Shown: positions 21,373-33,732, numbered from the stretch's first letter. The stretch: DNA of 64,000 bases from Ephemerocybe angulata (GCA_013368325.1 JAACJK010000058.1:558001-622000); one strand, 5' to 3'. Notes: generated from the letters alone by a model not told the origin. A program made the numbers and translations.

Positions 21373-22912
21373 TATGACAAGCACACCAGTAGCGACTGGT
21401 CTAAACTGGACCGACATCGTGTGAGTCGAGCCACCGCACAACGGGCGACTACGTTCTCTGCTTAACTTTCCAAAAGCGATACAGCGTTCCTCACGGGTGT
21501 GTGTTCTAATCCGGCAGCAGTCCAACATTGACTCAACATTGTACAGCTGTAGGAGCATTTGGCGACACAGCCGGTGCACCAGAGCTGCTGTCTCCTATTT
21601 CACCCACAAGAGGGAAATTTATTAGTGTCTTCATTCAACGAACCATAGGTGAATACAAGGCGGTTGAAGCGATCGAAGAGATGGTACGCTTTACAGTCGG
21701 TCTTAAGACGCTACCGAGTTAAGGAGGATGCCTACCTGCGCAATCGTACCTTTGTTGACGCCGACTTGTAGGAACCGCACATTCGAGGAAATTCGCACTG
21801 CCTGAAACCAAATACAACATAATTACCCATACAGTGCACCTCTTCCCCCGGAACAGTTTGCGGCCTCTAGACAGCAAACCCGTCATAATTCTTCCTGATA
21901 TCACCTCCGGGTATAGGCCTATGGAATATGGCGTAGGAGTCAGCTCCGCAGAGGCATCAGGAGAAGAGGGAGTCGCAGTATTCGTTAAATCTCAGTGGTG
22001 CCTAAAGATGTCTGCGAAAGTAACTGTAGCGCACGAATCAGGTGGAGAAGTCAAATCGGCAGTCGTGCTGTTAGCGGCAAAGGGCACCGATATGTCGGAC
22101 GGATACCTGATATACGAAGCGCGGATCCCGAACCCAAGCTCGATGGGATACACCGGTAAGTGTACTGCATGGTGGAGATACACGAAACAGCTAACAAAGG
22201 CTTGACGCTGCAGATTGGGCCCCTTCCAGACTAGAGCTAACGCTGGACATCGAGGAGATAGCATACGCAACACTCGCCACCCTGAACTCGGCGATGGGGT
22301 GTATGGACGCACCTCCAAGTTCCTACGGCATCGTACTAGTGCTCAGTAACCACCACACGGCACCACCTGATGTAAGTGAGACCTCGAACGTACCAAAGAC
22401 CGTCTGCAGCCAGACAAGCAGCTTGCATGTGAGTGAGGGCAGCCTGCCCACGAGGGAAGGCAGCTTGCCTACGAGGGAGGCTCCAGAGCAGAGTGGGTCG
22501 TCTCGTTACTACCTCTACTAGAGTCGGAGCGCTTAACATACTATTAACACCAGCTACGGACACCCCGATAGCATCTGGAAGTCGGCGCGACGCGACTGAA
22601 ACACCTCTCGGGAACGAGTGGACGGCGAGTACTGTCCCCACAAACATTGATGCCTCCGTATTATCCGGGGTCAGCTTCAGCCACACTAGCAGCTTGACCG
22701 TACGAAGGAGTCCCCAACAGGGTGAGTCGCATTTCAGGCGCCTAGAATATGGTCGGGCGATCGACGGTCGAACAGATTCGGCCACAGACACAACGCACGT
22801 CGGAAACAACCAGTCAACATCAGAATGCCGGAGCGACGGTATAAATAGTTCACAGGGCATTCAATGGATGGTGCGCGCTAATTCTGATCGCATACTCTTG
22901 GAAAGCTGCTGA
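21373..22912 (+). CDS. unknown multi-exon protein with Ser-rich tail
   Basis: Candidate start ATG at 21373 (MTSTPVATGLNWTDI) before a donor. Later exons carry GRKFISVFIQRTIGEYKAVEA-like sequence (around 21,610-21,680), PRNSLRPLDSKPVIILPD (around 21,840) and VAVFVKSQWCLKMSAKVTVA (around 21,975). An exon after a GCTGCAG acceptor near 22,214 begins DWAPSRLELTLDIEEIAYA, which joins in phase with the preceding exon ending at 22154. The tail is Ser/Thr-rich and includes a 7-residue repeat (GSLPTRE). One exon join (around 21,680-21,770) was not resolved in frame. No known domain. The alternation of hydrophobic and polar residues suggests a beta-rich core. Confidence 0.45.
22416..22480 (+). repeat. 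minisatellite, about 21 bp x 3, encoding GSLPTRE-type heptads
   Basis: Three imperfect 21-base units, each with a GGCAGC(C/T)TGCC palindrome. In frame they encode SSLHVSE, GSLPTRE and GSLPTRE. The unit length keeps the reading frame. Confidence 0.7.
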
Positions 22913-23973
22913 ATCCGATTATCGCGACCGAAAAGGGGTCGATAAGTCCACCAGGAAGGGAGGAGGCAGAGTCGAACCAGAGGCGGGGTCAGCGTCGCGT
23001 CGATGGCAGCTGGAGGACTAGATCCACTTACGGATCCAGCATAACAGGTGCAGAGCGGAGGACCCATCGCAACGCCCCTTATCATATGAGGACAGAAGCC
23101 ACCACCACTCTACCTTTGCAACACGGCGATGCAACCGCAATGTCAGGGCAGGACTACCGCATGCCACACAGCAGCGGAGTGGAAGGGGCGGGTCCCAGCC
23201 AGTGGCTAGAGCTCAGGCGCGTCCCTACGCAGCCAGCCGCTTCTGCAGCGCATCAACCGGCAGCTCTGCATATGTGGCCTTATGCGATCCCCAGGAGGTG
23301 CCACCAACGCATGAGGCAGTGACGTCGATACTTCAAGTCATAGACTTCCGCGCCTGGATGGTGCCACCGACGCGTGATATATTACACTTTCTACCTGTCT
23401 TACATACCGATGGTCCATTGAACAACCGAAAGAACTGTATGCCAGCACAGATGCTGCAGAACGCGATCAGGGGGAGCCTTAAAATCACAACATAGACCGA
23501 TAAGCGATAGTACGCATCGTGTCGGTTGGACCCACCTAGCGATGGTTTCCGGAGCACACTGGAGCGGTCTGCGCTGATGTTGAGGAGAGATGCTCGGAGT
23601 CGAGATAATCGCAGACGCGAAGCAAGATGGATTGTCTAGACTACGACAAACCTCGATGCTGACTAAGCACCGGGATGAATAATCCGGAACGCGCCGAACA
23701 GGCGCTCGAGGTGTCGCTGAATTAGCGCTAGGCCCCAATCTAACACTACCTGAGCCGAGTAGCACAAGGAAAGCAGCTCTATCAATTTATTGCAAAAACT
23801 AGATGGACAACGCTGCACAAGATGTAAGTACGACACGGACCATGAACACACTGGTACAACGAGGTAAAGACAGCGAGAACGATATAGAGGGATCCGACAT
23901 GTAAAGAGCGTACAAAAAAAACATAAACACAGATAGACTAACCATAAAATGACAAACACAAGCAGCAGGGTCA
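22913..23973. other. intergenic, no gene recognised
   Basis: Open frames are short or of odd composition. It contains the 3' regions of the + strand gene on the left and the minus-strand gene on the right. Confidence 0.35.
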
Positions 23974-25731
23974 TCAGTCCTCCAAGATATCGAGCTGCTT
24001 CGCTTGGTAGAGGCGTACAAATTGAAGATAAGCATTCCTTTCGGAATATGGACCCACGAGACGTACACGTCTCGAACCACCTCCACATCGTTTGGCAACA
24101 GATCTATAGGCGACACATCAGACCGAGTAACATACAATGAAATGACGATCCAACCCACTTTCCGAAATAGACGCCAGGAAGGCGACCTTTGGAAACGATC
24201 CACCACCCATCCCCTCCGCTGTCTGGATCGACAGACGTTGCAGCGGAACGAGAGAACTCACTGAAGCCTTGAGTATCGCTAGCCTGAGACGGTGCAGAAC
24301 GAGCGGGATCACCTGGAGGGAAGGTAGCGGGATTGGTACCTGGTGCCCTAGAGCTGCTCGCCGAGGACGATTCGGGATGTAACCCGCGAGACCCTCCTGA
24401 TCCGAGACGATCCGGCTCAGGGATCGACTCGAGGGCAGCTTTCTCTCCTCTGGCGACACCTTTACCCTTGGAGGTGGTCTTTGATTGGGTTGGCCCAGAC
24501 TGACTGGCGGAGATTTGCAACGATGAGAAAGGAATGGAGGGGAGGGCGCCATATCCACCATCGGGATCCTTGCTGCGGCTGCAACTTCCATGACGATCTG
24601 CAGAACTGAACACAATACAACGTGAGCATACCATCACAGACACGAAATTGACCACTTATAACTAACTCGGTAGGACGCCTAGTTCCGCTGCCTTCGGGCG
24701 GGAGGACGTTGCTCGCACCGGGAGCGTTCCTAGGAACAGAACAGCGATCAGTACGAGGCGAAAGGGAGAAGGTAAAAGACTGTAAGAGAAGATGAAGCAA
24801 CCGTCGCAGGGTCCGTATGCAGACCGGTCAAGCACGCATCCATGTAATGTGATGTACCATGGGCGAACCCATCTACGCGGTCTGCTGCCACACTACCCTA
24901 TGCTGTCCTACTCACCCAAGGGGTGTCAACGACGGTTTTAAGGGACGCAGGCCTTGATTCAAAGAGGTACTGGTTACCAGGGAGGGTTGAGGGGCCGCAG
25001 TAGCCTTGAGACCGCGCCGCTTCTTCCAAGCCGCATACTCGCTTTACAAATGATATTAGAGGAATGACACAGACTGAACGCATGAGGGAGACCAACTTAC
25101 GCGTCCCATTCTCTGACAGGTCGAGCTCGATCTACTACAATCGCCTCCGGGTGCTGATCGAGATACTCGCTCAGGCGTTGGGCACGACGGCGGAGCTCGT
25201 TGGCCTTTCGGTCGTCCAATCCTCCGACGATCCATCCTTTGAATGGCTCTATCTTCGTCCCTTCAATCTTGAGTAATGGAGAACCCCATGTGCCATTAAG
25301 CAATGCGTCTTCCCAGACACTCCTGGCGTGTTCGTATGACATGCACGCTTGAACGGCTTGCCCAGGATAATGCGAGGTTGAATTAGACGCGGCGCCCCTG
25401 CGATGTGGGGGTGCTATGAAATCCTTTCGCCAAAAATCCCCCCCAATAAAGCGAGGCTCACCAGCTGTCCGTAATTCCCATGAATCTGCCGCACGTAACG
25501 ACGTACCAACCCATACACCCGCTGTGCCATGTCTTTTGGATCGGATGATCTTTCCCAATAACCCATATATCGTATTCAGGTCCAAGGTAGTCGGAGGGGT
25601 CTACCCTTTGGATCTGGGTCAGTTCTAAAGGCGTGAATACTGCAAGCGACCTGGTTAGAAGGGTATACCCGGGGAGGTTTGCGCTCACCTTCGTTGGTCG
25701 ATTTAGAACCCGGGATCGACATAGTACGACA
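23974..25731 (-). CDS. protein with two viroplasmin/RNase H1-N-like modules
   Basis: Starts at the ATG at 25731 (MSIPGSKSTNE), then an intron with a GTGAGC donor and a TTGCAG acceptor, continuing in phase into VFTPLELTQIQRVDPSDYLG. N-terminal module: YDIWVIGKDHPIQKTW, then after an intron YPGQAVQACMSYEHARSVWE and ALLNGTW. This matches the caulimovirus viroplasmin/RNase H1 N-terminal fold pattern (x-V-x-G-x-x-x-x-I-x-x-T-W ... SYE-x-A). A Ser/Gly/Pro-rich linker follows. The second module begins GWWIVSKGRLPGVYFGK and, after an intron ending in CCTATAG, continues GPYSERNAYLQFVRLYQAKQ to a TGA at 23974-23976. In RNase H1 this fold binds RNA:DNA hybrids, but no RNase H catalytic domain is seen here. 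Some internal splice sites remain uncertain. Confidence 0.55.
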
Positions 25732-27048
25732 GCCGACTATACCAATGAGAAGATGGGGTGAATAAGACTGTGTATGGAGCAGCTCGCTTCGGAAGAGAAG
25801 GGGAAGAGTTTGGGCAAGGATTACAACAAACCATAATAACCCGCAGATAAAGGATATCTATATCTAGGGGTTTGTGACAGGAGGAATAGAAGGATGGACA
25901 CTCAGACGTAATCAACAGCATTAACAGCGTTGAAACCTCAAAACAAACCAACAAGGAGGGGCGAAAACGTGCCACAACATGCGCTAACGGCCCCAGAGGA
26001 GAACCAGCGCTCGACCGAAGCCACAGCCGTTCGCAGGGATCTTGCCTATGGGTTGCGGGTACGGGATATCTTTGAGCAAAGACGCGGAACCAGCCAGGGG
26101 AGATATGATATGCATCAGGAATAGACTTACCCGAATGCACACGGTGCCAGGAAGAGGGAAAACCAGAGTAACCCACATATAGCGATTAGTATAGCAGTTC
26201 AGACTATGATACAGATTTAGGGCGATCGTTGCGGATGACCAGGCTCTAGGACTAGGACGCACGAGACAAGAGCAGGCAGAAGTAGGCGAATAGACCCTCT
26301 CACCAGATGTAGAGAGAGTCCAACCAGACCACCACTGGAATGGAAGCCCGAGGTTAAGAGGCAGTTCATATTGAAATGCCGGGAGAAGCAGCCTAGAGCA
26401 CGTCAAGAGTTATTAGAAGCAGCCAAAGTCGAGCAGCGCACTGAATAGTGGGACGTGCCCTTGATCGCGTCCAGAGATAGATAATGCGCGAAGGTCGATG
26501 GGCCGATATAAAATGGCGGGACTTGAAATCGGAGTGTTAATTCGAGGAACGTCCCGACACACAATCGTATGTTGCGTCTGCCATTGGTTGCCCAGAGTCA
26601 TGTGTGTCGACCTGAAATATCTGGGGGTGTCAGTCCAGCTCCGCACCTTTTATTTCCGGACCAGAGGTGAACATCGAACCACTGCCCCACTTGAAACTGA
26701 AGTCATACGAGATACGGGGATATAACTACTTTAGCGTCTATAATAAGCGCTCGGGCATAACACTAAGACAACAGAGGGCGCACATAATCATGTACCAAGT
26801 CCATCATAACTACGGAGAAAGAATGGTAGGCTGGCTACCGGACTGCTTTGTGCAAACGGCTCAGAACGAAGAGGAAATGAAATAAGATTCAGAACAGCGT
26901 ACACGCGCGCGCTAAGGACAACAAGTCGAAACATGAAGCGCCTAGTTATACAATATAGAACACAACAGACGATACATAACAGGTTTGGCATACTTAGGCA
27001 ATTAGGAACAGGATGCATAGAGACCTCGCCGCGAATTTGAATCCAGCG
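25732..27048. other. intergenic, no gene recognised
   Basis: No convincing gene on either strand. A TATAAAA at about 26,508 has no clear coding partner. Confidence 0.35.
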
Positions 27049-30000
27049 CTAAGTTGAGCCGCTGCCAGGGGAGGCAAGCATACCCAGAGGCGAAGAAGCG
27101 CTGTCGGGCGTCTTGAGGAGTGACATACCTGACTTAAGACCGCACCGCCATCCTTTGAAAAGCATGTTCGACTGTTGAACTAATTGATCAGCAAAGTACA
27201 CCAATCAAGGCAAGAAACACGCACCAAGTCAGCGATTGAGTGGGTAGCCAAGTAGAGGGTCATACTCTGGCTCTGACAAACATAAGGGGCCCTTGCCGCT
27301 GCCATGTCAATGACCGCAGAGCTGTGAATGTCCCAAGCAGTTCGATAGGCCTTTCGAATATTCTCAGGGACATCCAGCATGCCGCTAATCGAGCCTAATT
27401 CCAGGTGTGAGTAGCCTAACTCAGGTAGAAGAGGGTCATCCGCCTCACCGTTGTTTTCGAGTATACGCCTAATCATACCCTCTCCCCACATGCCTAGCCT
27501 TTCCAAAGAGAAGACAAGATGTTGCGGAACCTTCAGGAAGTGACTAGAGCCGATCTCGTCGATAGCAACCAAGCTAAAGGGGACCGTCAGGGACCGACGT
27601 CAGCCGAGAATAAACCGAATATTCACCTCTCGAACGGTTCAAACCCTACGGACGAGCCGAGTAACCCTGATGTCTCGACTGAGGGCAAGTACGCGACCGT
27701 GCACGCGTTGGAAGCCCCTTTGGTTAGCTTCTGTCGAAGAGAATCCCAATCGTATCGGCCACTGAGCTCGACATTATCCCAGAAATCGATAGAAAGACGA
27801 CCGGAAGCGGCCAGGGTATCCCGGAAGCTAGGATGCGCTCCGTGCACCTTAATCAATTCGCAGCTCTCGTCTAGAGCCGAGTACTGGATCGTCTCTGCAA
27901 TGAGCGTGCTGACTTTGGCGGCCTCGGGAGAGTCGTAAGAAAGGCCCATGACAGCGAACACGTCAGCCAGTCCCTGGATACCAATCCCTATCGCCCGATG
28001 CCCGTACCCTCCCATCTTGACGGAAGAAGACGGATAAAAAGAGTGCACCAAAGACTGATTGAGAGAAGCCACCGCTTGTCTTACAACCTTCGCCATTTCC
28101 ACGTAGTCGACGCCATTTTCGGAGACGAACGACGAGAGCACGATAGACGCGGCGCACGACACACCGGTTTCGTTTCGGTCAGAGTACTGAACCGTCTCCA
28201 AAGTGTGACCAGCGTGTGTGATGGTTCCTAGAGGTCGCAGGTTGTTCCTGGCTGTTCATCTTCAGCGTTTTGTCGAACCCTTCACGTAAAAGGATACGAC
28301 ACTTACCGTTAATGGCATCTTTGTAGCAAACGAGTGGATAGCCTGTCGCCAGTTGACAATTCAAAATGTCTCTCCACAGGTGCTGAGCAGGTGTGGTCGA
28401 GATACCAATACCCGACATCTCCAGCCGAATATATTCCTCCTTGAACGCAGCTCCGTGGCTGGACGCCAGGAGTGGGGCGTCAGATGGGCAAAAAAGCGTC
28501 CAAACGCCATCAGATTGAACGCGCTCCATGCTGCGAAACAAGAAATATGTCGAAGCAAATGGCCGATGAGGATAATGAGCTAACACCTAAGGCGGAAGAA
28601 TTTGGGAGACGTACAAGAGATCGTTTATCGTCAGTCCACAGAGAAGCCTGCTACGTCGTCCCGGGTCAGACACACCGGATCCCTGGAATCTGAGGAAATC
28701 GCCAATGTCGGCGTGCCACGGCTCTATAAACACCGTGACCGAGATCGGGCGGTCGACAGCAAACTGTTGTATGACGTCCAAGGATGCGTCAAACATGTTC
28801 AAGACAGGAAGTAGCCCACTACGCTCCACTCCTCTGACAACGGACCTGGAACATGGTGTCAGTGCAATTGTAACGAGACAAAAAAGGACATTCGGTTATA
28901 CCCTTTGGACGGAACGGTTTGAACACTGAGACCCACTCCCCCTCCGTTAGACGATACCCTAGCAAACCTCTCCAATGCAAGGAAGGCACCTTCGTGGCCA
29001 TCCTGCAACGAAAGAAGGTAGCTCGAACCGAGACCAGGACAAGGAGCCCCGCTGTTCAGAATCAAAGACGCGCTAGGAATATACTGGAACCTTGACATCA
29101 TGTCGTAGGCAATTCGAACCTGGTCAAGATTGGCGTTGTGCATCTGAAGGGCGACCCTAAGCAACGCGTATTGAGGACGCTCAACCAGTGTGTTTCCATA
29201 TCTGAGAAGGTACGAAGCGCGTAGAAGGCGAAGTCCGTAACTGCGGTATGGATAAGCATATGATGCGAGGAAGGTAGAAAAAGGCTCACTAGGAGAAGGA
29301 CGTATCTCTTTCGTGCTTAAGCATAGCATCAAGTGCAGCTTCGTTTCGTTCGACTAACTCGCTAAAAGAAGGAGATAGTAACCCATGCTCAAAAGCAGAC
29401 CGCATAGCGAGGCAGAAAGAGCCTTCCGTCAGCCGGTAAATGTTGTCCAGTTCGAGCCTCGTTGCCAGCGAGCCATATTCAGAGCTCAAGGCCGACATAG
29501 ATCCAGCCACTTCAGCCAGCATCGGCTGTTACAAAACAGATGCACGTCAGCGAATGGAACAAAGCTGAACCGGAAGCGGCTGTCGAGTATCAGACTCACC
29601 TCGATGGCCGAACTGCTGACTTCGGGTCGACATCTCTCCAGAACTATGTTCGCGATCCTGCGAGTCAAGCAATCAGAGTGCTGCTAACAATAAAAGGAGC
29701 ATAGCCTACTTTTCGGCCCTGACGCGATCATCATCACTTGGTATACCCACGCCGGCCTTCGAGACCGGGTGTTAACGTTCGCAGGTCGGACTAAAGATGC
29801 CGAGCTCACCTTAAGCAATCTTCGGACTATCTGGTAAAGTAGGTACAGAGCTGTTTCAGACGACACAACGCAGGTGCGACACGGTGAACCGAACGAACCT
29901 TATCCTTGTCGAACTCTTCACTCAGCCTGAAAGTTCATGCCACAGGGTGCGATGAGAAAGGGTTAGATAGTAGTCGAAATAAGTATTCCCACCGGGCTGT

Positions 30001-30102
30001 GAAATACGGTAAGCTAAAGGCTCTAGTATTGGCAACAGATTGGGAGAAGTACTCACATCGTTTTAAGACGACGCACGAGGCAGTTTCGACGGCTTGATCC
30101 AT
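27049..30102 (-). CDS. ribonucleotide reductase large-subunit-like pseudoenzyme (12 exons)
   Basis: Exons run from 30102 (MDQAVETASCVVLKR) to the TAG at 27049: 30057-30102, 29899-29926, 29810-29830, 29710-29756, 29600-29657, 29290-29525, 28902-29240, 28615-28845, 28307-28530, 27627-28251, 27225-27573 and 27049-27171. Every join from exon 2 on is in phase and restores class I R1 sequence, e.g. INDL|FMERVQSDGVW. The exon 1/2 join is one base out of frame, so the true start is unsure. About 775 residues, close to eukaryotic R1 length. Conserved landmarks are ERPQ, EPWHADI, the Y-K-D and L-G-T-I strands, and AWDI...CQSQS. Catalytic residues are lost: the radical cysteine motif SNLCTEI reads AGHTLET (Asn to Gly, Cys to Thr, Glu kept), both redox cysteines are Ser (in GLGSSYLL and GVSCAASI), the radical-transfer Tyr pair is Ser-Leu (GMSLLKT), and the MPTAST loop is altered. 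A catalytic role is therefore unlikely; binding, regulatory or decoy roles are inference. Confidence 0.85.
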
Positions 30103-30145
30103 GATGGTCAGCGTAGTGATTCTGCCCCCAACCAAACTTGACCCT

Positions 30146-30154
30146 ATTATATAC
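30146..30154 (-). promoter_or_regulatory. TATA box of the RNR-like gene
   Basis: TATATAAT on the minus strand, about 45 bp upstream of the ATG at 30102. Confidence 0.5.
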
Positions 30155-30334
30155 TAAAGTAAGCCGTCGGCGAGCTGGACGCCAGTGTAGATCTCGACAC
30201 CGGCTTTATGACTAAGTATTAATAGACAGCAGTTATTTGAGAGTGACAATGATTCGCCTACCACCGAGTTCAGAAGGTACCAGAGTAGCATCGTTCATGG
30301 ACAGCAGAACACGAAGCGAGTCTAAGGGAGTATT

Positions 30335-30335
30335 A

Positions 30336-30367
<32 letters not shown>

Positions 30368-30368
30368 A
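30335..30368. repeat. poly(A) tract, 20 A - G - 13 A
   Basis: Visible directly. On the minus strand it is a T-tract about 230 bp upstream of the RNR-like gene, so it may act as a poly(dA:dT) nucleosome-depleted element. Confidence 0.85.
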
Positions 30369-31448
30369 CTTTTCACCGCACCTACAAAAATGCGGCAAGA
30401 TTAACCGGTCAGATCTAAGGGTCCAGAGTCACCAGGCGTAGGAAGCGATCCCGGTGTCAGGTACCCACATTTATCATACTAGCATACGGATCGGAAGCAG
30501 AGAGGCCCTAACGTAGTCGAAATGACCTTCAAGAATCGAAGGAACAATGGAAAGATACGGACGGTTTAGGGAAACGACCAAGGGGCGGGTAGTGTATAGC
30601 TTAGGGAATTGCGGTATGTACAGTAGTTTTGCGCTGCGACTGGACTCCAGCGTCTGCTCGATTGATAGCAACAACCGAATCTACACTCCTACACTGATAG
30701 GCACCAACATTCCGACGCACAGAGTCACTATCTATATTGTGACTTATCATACTACGTATCTATTCGCTAGCAATCGCACCAAGGGTCAAACACTCTGATC
30801 TGAATTAACGTCATGACAAGGCACCACATTATCGCCGATCAGGAGTCATAATTCCACCAAAGTAAGCGAGAACAACCACGTCTCGAAGGTATAAGTAGTA
30901 AAAAAACACGCCCTTACATGCCGATTGTATACCTAGTGGGACGATTGGAGGCGCCTGCGTGCGCGATGTAGAAGCACAAGGCAGAGGAATCGTACGATGA
31001 GCTTCGGCATGTTATCACTCTTCGAAACGAGCAGACGCATCTCCACCCGAGAGCGCACGTCAACTTGATGCAGGGCAATTTGGGAACCCATTCCTCGAGG
31101 TACCGAACCGAGTAGTAAATGAAATATGTTGTTCGTAGGTAGCGTCTGGTTAGGCAATGTCATACGCTAGCACCCGGTCGCCCGCGCGTTCAGCACTCAT
31201 TACCAGTAAATATGACTATTGTATGTATGAGCTAAGTTGGGGCTGGACTAGAAGACCGATCATGGTGACAGTTTACCGCAAACCACGATGGCATCGTGTT
31301 TACCTCCGAATTCGAGGACGTCACCGATCGCTCGAGAACAAGTAGACCGCCATCCTACCTTGCGCGACTATAAATACCATCCAGTGTTGTGTACTGGAAC
31401 ACGAACAACCATATCTCCCACATCTTACTTCCTCGCCACAAATTCGAC
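30369..31448. other. intergenic, no gene recognised
   Basis: Short frames only. Ends with the TATA box at 31369-31376 serving the gene at 31449. Confidence 0.4.
31369..31376 (+). promoter_or_regulatory. TATA box for gene at 31449
   Basis: TATAAATA, 73 bp upstream of the ATG at 31449. Confidence 0.5.
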
Positions 31449-32160
31449 ATGCAGACAGCGTATTGGGACGAGCTTCCTGTCTTTTTAGAGGTGACTACTC
31501 CTACTGTAACCTAAGAATGGGAGCTGAAGAATCTCCGCCTTCGCCTTGCACTCATGTCCGCGTACCAATTTCTTATCGTGACCAGCACCCCGAGGACGCC
31601 TCAATGCGAGCGGGATCTACGAGGGTCAGTAGACTCCGGCACCTGGCCCTTTCTGACGTCCTCATCCGGTCGGTAGATCAAGGATATTGAAGTGCTCGCT
31701 CTCCGCCACCAAGCCAGCACACCTGACGTCTGGCACGCCCCTACCTTTACTTGCGAGGTTGATGGGGTGGTATCTGACGAAGTAAACCTGAGCGATCCAT
31801 TTTTCCCTAACGGATCGATCAGTGTGCTGTTCTGTACCAACCCCTCAACAGGAAGGCCCCTCCCTTTCGCGTACCGGGTGTATTTGGACTCGGGGAAGGT
31901 ACCAGCCCCCTTTAACAAATGTATCGAGAAGGTATTCCAACAAGCGTGGTTGGGGAACGTGGTTGTTGTCCGCTACGCCAGAAACAATGCCGCTGATCGG
32001 GTATGCTACTCCCACATGCAGCGGCATGAAAGCGAGATAGTCCTGGCCCTCATAGGAGAGTAAGTGGACATCGAATACTTTTTGCGCATTAAAACTGAAC
32101 GGCGTTATTAGATGGCTGGACAACATATGGAGGTCCGCGTTCGGAGGGACGGGTCCCTAA
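31449..32160 (+). CDS. unknown protein of about 157 residues, three exons
   Basis: Exon 1 is 31449-31490 (MQTAYWDELPVFLE). The main exon is 31677-32059 (phase 0, after CGGTAG) and the last exon 32112-32160, with donor GTAAGT at 32060 and acceptor ATTAG. The joined tail reads LIGEWLDNIW. Landmarks are HAPTFTCEVDGV, FYRVYLDSG-like FAYRVYLDSGKVPAPFN, and WLGNVVVVRYARNN. The first intron (186 nt) is long for this region and may hide another exon. No known domain; small and apparently soluble, function unknown. Confidence 0.5.
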
Positions 32161-32330
32161 ACGGACTAGCATACACCCATATGAAATGAACATGCGCTGT
32201 CTACGTAACAGTGAATAAGAATGAGTCGTGGATAGCAACACAGGACACAGCAGAGTACTAAACAATATATATTGATGTTGGGAAATTCCGGACGCCTACA
32301 GTAAATGCAATGTGTTGAGAGAGGCCTGCT

Positions 32331-32519
32331 ATGCAAGAGCGTAGAAGCTCTCTAGAGGGCGCCCCCGCCATGAGTAGAGTAAACAACTCCCCAGGCAGCT
32401 ACGTTCCGACATACCGCGAAAATCTATATGGGGCTATGGGCGCCTATCAACCATCAAGCAAGGATTTGATCCTATATGACGAGCGCCGGCATGTACTAGG
32501 GGAAACTACGCAACCATAG
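32331..32519 (+). CDS. small ORF, 62 residues
   Basis: ATG at 32331 (MQERRSSLEGAPAMSRV) to TAG at 32519, with an AATATATATT patch about 65 bp upstream. Its end overlaps the 3' end of the minus-strand gene at 32496. No family recognised; possibly chance. Confidence 0.2.
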   Translation: MQERRSSLEGAPAMSRVNNSPGSYVPTYRENLYGAMGAYQPSSKDLILYDERRHVLGETTQP

Positions 32520-33685
32520 TCTAGGTTCTAAGGTGCCATTTACTGCGTCGGCAGGGACACTGTGATCCACCCAAACAGGTTTGAGTCTGCAGGCACTACC
32601 CACCGATGGTGCGGGACTGCAGGCGCTCGCGGCAGGTCGGTGAAGGAATGTTTCACGCTTCCAAGTCAAATGTATACCTAGTCGCCATCGCAAATCAGGG
32701 CCCATTCCAGTCCATGGGTTTGCGCTACCGTACGACATCGCGCTCGTCCACTCATCGTTTGTCCTCCTCGACGCGTGCTGGCGCATACCGTCCGACTCTA
32801 ACGGTCTAACCTGTTCAGGCTCGGACAGCGTCCTTCGACACTCGAGAAATTTGAATCGCGAAGAACCCGTCCACTTGGCCACAGCACCAGGCTTGTGATT
32901 CGATTCGAAGTTGGCGCAGGGATTGATGCGACCTTATTAGCTAGGGCTCGGACGGATGTTCAACGAGATAGATGGGTAGATGGGCACGCACCTATACCCC
33001 TGTAAGTTAAATCAGGGTAAAAGCATATAGCACCCCCGCCAGTTACGCAATTCATTAGCAACGTGGTGTGGAAATAAAAAAGAGGCAACAAAGGAGACTC
33101 AGAGATCGACTCCGTAAGAGTGATGAGTCGCCTTGATGTGAGGTGACGGAACTTGTGGACGCTTCTTACCCCATTGTTGACGTCCAGCTTGCTGTGTTGG
33201 GTCCTCTGCGACACAAGGGTTCGCCTGGAGATTTCGACCTCTGCGTACTCTCCACTAGTTGTAAAGTGCGTGGTCGCGCTTGCCAAGCTGCCGACAGGAC
33301 AATAGAAATTGAGGTCGCTTGGAATGCATGACCCAGGGAGGAGGATCGACAATGCGGCGGATCCAGAGAGAATTGTCCCCGACGACAGCATCATGGACAG
33401 GGTGCTATCTGCAGGCAGCTCAAATGAGCTTAGAGTGTCGAGGACCCTTTGGCGAAAGTGTACTCGGGAGAGGTTCCGACCAGAGCGGCACAACGAAAAG
33501 GCATGCACGTCTCGAAGCGGCAGGTACTGAAGTATGGCGTTCTGCAACTCGGTCGGAAGCGGTTCGCATCGTTGGTCTACAATACCGATTAGACCCAGGT
33601 ACCAGGAGGTGACTGAAATTCGCGTACTCAGATGAATCGCCATAGCCAGTCGGCCTAAGCGACGGCGAAGAGACGCGGCAGACAA
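32496..33685 (-). CDS. F-box protein with nucleotidyltransferase-like core (copy 1)
   Basis: Two exons: 32998-33685 and 32496-32932, joined in phase across a 65-nt intron (donor GTATAG), giving 374 residues. The F-box is LPTELQNAILQYLPLRDVHA (about residues 43-62), followed by an LSGSAAL...SDLNFY signature (about 105-130), a Gly-Ser then Asp-x-Asn arrangement like the nucleotidyltransferase fold. The family hallmark FHTTLLMNCVT lies before the intron, with YPDLTYRGR across it. The start could instead be the internal Met at residue 15. An inverted TATATATA at 33733-33741 lies about 50 bp upstream. Diverged relatives lie at 38279 and 51900. Enzymatic activity is doubtful because the second acidic residue is not conserved. 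Confidence 0.65.
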
Positions 33686-33732
33686 TATGAGGGGAGGGAT
33701 AACCGCTAGCTACAGGAGTGGAAAGAAGACGA

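Noticed and set aside
30335..30368. Poly(A) tract as the tail of a retroposed copy
   Set aside because: The adjacent RNR-like gene is on the other strand and full of introns, so it is not a retrocopy; no target duplication seen.
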